Shown here piece by piece: positions 61,820 through 64,000 of a stretch of 64,000 nt of DNA. The first letter of the stretch is position 1; each line of letters starts with the position of its first letter. The notes beneath the pieces are model-generated. The model was not told the DNA's origin. It ran no database searches and saw only the letters and a program-made list of their open reading frames with translations. A program made the translations under genes and the position numbers. Source of the stretch: Paraburkholderia sp041321145 (GTDB lineage Bacteria; Pseudomonadota; Gammaproteobacteria; Burkholderiales; Burkholderiaceae); contig NZ_JBGGWA010000009.1 of assembly GCF_041321145.1 (NCBI RefSeq), positions 1 to 64,000 of the forward strand, written 5' to 3'.

Positions 61820-63133
61820 ATGTTTGAAGAAACCCGTGCCAATGTTCCGCTCGCCGAACGCCTGCGGCCCCGCAATATCGACGAAGTGATCGGCCAGAAG
61901 CATCTGCTCGGCCCGAACAAGCCGCTGCGGGTCGCCTTCGAATCCGGCGAAGCCCACTCGATGATCCTCTGGGGCCCGCCTGGCGTCGGCAAGACCACGC
62001 TCGCGCGGCTCATGGCCGACGCGTTTCACGCCGAGTTCATCGCGTTGTCCGCGGTGCTGTCGGGTGTGAAGGATATCCGCGAAGCCGTCGAGACCGCGCA
62101 GATTCATCGGGCGAACGGGCACCAGACGCTCGTGTTCGTCGACGAAGTGCATCGCTTCAACAAGAGTCAGCAGGACGCGTTCTTGCCGCACGTCGAGTCA
62201 GGGCTGTTCGTGTTCGTCGGCGCGACGACTGAGAATCCGTCGTTCGAGGTGAACAGCGCGTTGCTTTCGCGAGCCGCCGTCTACGTGCTGAAAAGCCTCA
62301 CCGACGACGAGCAGCGCGAACTGCTCGACCGCGCGCAGAAAGAACTCGGCGGCCTCACGTTCACCGACGAAGCACGCGACGCCCTGATCGGTTCAGCCGA
62401 CGGCGACGGCCGCAAGCTGCTGAACAACCTGGAAATCGTCGCGCGCGCGGCGGCCCAGCAGAAGAGCACCGAAATCGACGGTGCCTTGCTCGGCAGCGCG
62501 CTCGCCGAGAATCTGCGCCGCTTCGACAAAGGCGGCGACGCATTCTACGACCAGATCAGCGCGCTGCATAAATCCGTGCGCGGCAGCAGCCCGGACGGCG
62601 CGCTGTACTGGTTCTGCCGGATGCTCGACGGCGGCGCGGACCCGCGTTATCTCGCGCGACGTATCGTGCGCATGGCGTGGGAAGACATTGGCCTCGCCGA
62701 TCCGCGCGCGGCTCGCATTGCGCTCGACGCGTCCGAAACCTACGAGCGCCTCGGTACGCCCGAAGGCGAATTGGCGCTGGCGCAGGCGGTTATCTATCTC
62801 GCGGTCGCGCCGAAGTCGAACGCCGGGTACAACGCGTACAACGAAGCGCGTCGTTTCGTGAGCAAGGATCAGTCGCGCGGCGTGCCGGTGCATCTGCGTA
62901 ACGCGCCGACCAAGTTGATGAAGGAACTCGGCTACGGTCACGAATATCGCTATGCGCACGACGAACCTGACGCCTATGCTGCCGGTGAAACCTATCTGCC
63001 GGAGAACATGCGCGATCCGCATTGGTACGAGCCGACGCCGCGCGGCCTCGAAGGCAAGATCGGCGACAAGATGGCGCGTCTGGCCGAACTGGATGCGCAG
63101 TGGCGCAGCGAGAACAAGCCGAAGAAGGGTTGA
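61820..63133 (+). CDS. rarA: Replication-associated recombination protein A
   Basis: ATG at 61820 gives 437 residues. An AAA+ ATPase with NVPLAERLRPRNIDEVIGQK, Walker A LWGPPGVGKTTLARLMADAF, Walker B TLVFVDEVHRFNKSQQDAFL and sensor segment GATTENPSFEVNSALLSRA. The C-terminal part (ARRIVRMAWEDIGLADPRAA) is the MgsA/RarA tetramerisation domain. Acts at stalled replication forks. serS follows, a common order. Confidence 0.94.
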   Translation: MFEETRANVPLAERLRPRNIDEVIGQKHLLGPNKPLRVAFESGEAHSMILWGPPGVGKTTLARLMADAFHAEFIALSAVLSGVKDIREAVETAQIHRANGHQTLVFVDEVHRFNKSQQDAFLPHVESGLFVFVGATTENPSFEVNSALLSRAAVYVLKSLTDDEQRELLDRAQKELGGLTFTDEARDALIGSADGDGRKLLNNLEIVARAAAQQKSTEIDGALLGSALAENLRRFDKGGDAFYDQISALHKSVRGSSPDGALYWFCRMLDGGADPRYLARRIVRMAWEDIGLADPRAARIALDASETYERLGTPEGELALAQAVIYLAVAPKSNAGYNAYNEARRFVSKDQSRGVPVHLRNAPTKLMKELGYGHEYRYAHDEPDAYAAGETYLPENMRDPHWYEPTPRGLEGKIGDKMARLAELDAQWRSENKPKKG

Positions 63134-63269
63134 GGCTTTTTGCTTGTGCTTCGGCGGCCGATTGGGACGCCGTGTCGCCATTCCGCACGCCTTGACCATC
63201 TAACGCCCCGGCCGCCCGCGCCGGTGCGCTAAAATCCCCGCTTCATACAACGAATACCCGCCCCATCCC

Positions 63270-64000
63270 ATGCTCGACATCCAGCTGCTGCGCAAAGACC
63301 TCGACGGCGTCGCCAAGCGCCTCGCCGACCGCGGCTATACCCTCGACGTGGCGGCATTCACCGCGCTCGAAGCGGAACGCCGCGACACCCAGACCCGTAC
63401 CGAAGAGATGCAGGCGCGCCGCAACACCCTGTCGAAGCAGATCGGCGGGATGAAAGGGCGGGGCGAGGACACCTCGGCGCTGATGGCCGAAGTGGGCGGC
63501 ATCGGCGACGAGATGAAGGCGTCGGCGGCCAGGCTCGACGATATCCAGAAGCGTCTGTCGGACCTGCTGCTCGGCGTGCCGAACCTGCCGCACGAAAGCG
63601 TGCCGATGGGCAAGGACGAAGCCGGGAACGTCGAAGTGCGCCGCTGGGGCGCGCCGCGCCAGTTCGATTTCGAGGTGAAGGATCACGTCGACGTCGGCAC
63701 GCCGCTCGGCCTCGACTTCGAGACCGGCGCGAAACTGTCGGGCGCGCGTTTCACGTTGCTGCGCGGCCAGATTGCGCGGCTGCATCGCGCGCTGGCGCAG
63801 TTCATGATCGACACGCACACGCTGCACCACGGCTACACCGAGGTCTACACGCCGTACATCGTGAATCCCGAGATTCTGTACGGCACGGGCCAACTGCCGA
63901 AATTCGCCGACGACATGTTCCGCGTCGAGAAGGGCGGCGACGAGAACACGGTGACGCAATATCTGATTTCCACGTCGGAGATCTCGCTGACCAACACGGT
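63270..64000 (+). CDS. serS: Seryl-tRNA synthetase, 5' part (cut by window end)
   Basis: Starts MLDIQLLRKDLDGVAKRLAD at 63270. The visible 243 residues cover the N-terminal coiled-coil arm that grips the tRNA long variable arm and the beginning of the class II catalytic core (motif 1 region HHGYTEVYTPYIVNPEILYG, then TSEISLTN at the window edge). The gene continues outside. Confidence 0.96.
   Translation, partial: MLDIQLLRKDLDGVAKRLADRGYTLDVAAFTALEAERRDTQTRTEEMQARRNTLSKQIGGMKGRGEDTSALMAEVGGIGDEMKASAARLDDIQKRLSDLLLGVPNLPHESVPMGKDEAGNVEVRRWGAPRQFDFEVKDHVDVGTPLGLDFETGAKLSGARFTLLRGQIARLHRALAQFMIDTHTLHHGYTEVYTPYIVNPEILYGTGQLPKFADDMFRVEKGGDENTVTQYLISTSEISLTNT

Overview
The window looks like a chromosomal segment of a high-GC beta-proteobacterium of the Burkholderia/Paraburkholderia group. 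The pointers are a glucokinase fused to an RpiR/HexR-type regulator beside zwf, pgl and a Gts-type sugar ABC transporter, and the housekeeping run trxB, ftsK, lolA, rarA, serS. No tRNA, rRNA or CRISPR array was found.

Positions 1-19000 are an accessory Rhs polymorphic-toxin island read mostly leftwards. One giant YD-repeat protein is encoded from 18935 to 4743 in one continuous frame, broken by a single in-frame TAG at 9786-9788, giving pieces of 3049 and 1680 codons. Its 3' end carries a LysM domain, a hydrophobic pre-toxin region and an HNH-like toxin tip, with a translationally coupled immunity gene behind it. Further downstream lie a symE fragment cut by a broken IS66 element, and then an orphan second toxin tip (PD-(D/E)XK-like nuclease) with its own immunity gene, a second symE copy and the end of an IS481-like transposase.

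Positions 19244-40201 hold a TPR gene and a tightly coupled 26-gene rightward flagellar-type operon: fliQ fliR flhB flhA flgF flgG flgH flgI flgB flgC fliE fliF, a short gene in the fliG slot, fliH fliI fliJ fliK flgD flgE, a short FliM/SctQ-like gene, fliN fliO fliP, a FliA-type sigma factor, a second TPR gene and one orphan gene. It encodes an export gate, ATPase, rod, P and L rings and hook. The cluster contains no flagellin, filament cap, hook-filament junction proteins, stator, flgM or recognisable FliG. The FliF tail is short, the FliM-like protein has no CheY-binding motif, and FlgH has no lipobox. This is the best candidate in the window for an unusual system: a motorless, filamentless hook-basal-body export machine.

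Positions 40599-49860 form a glucose uptake and entry-metabolism locus. zwf, pgl and glk-hexR run left; gtsABC and the ATPase gene run right. Two opposed sigma70-like promoters, each with a TACAAT -10 box, share one palindrome at 44968-44986 that resembles a HexR operator.

Positions 49949-64000 are mostly core genes: LysR, GST, TRIC-type channel, Smr, trxB, ftsK, lolA, rarA and the 5' part of serS. A module of LysR regulator, guanidino-ureohydrolase and NCS1 permease sits between lolA and rarA.
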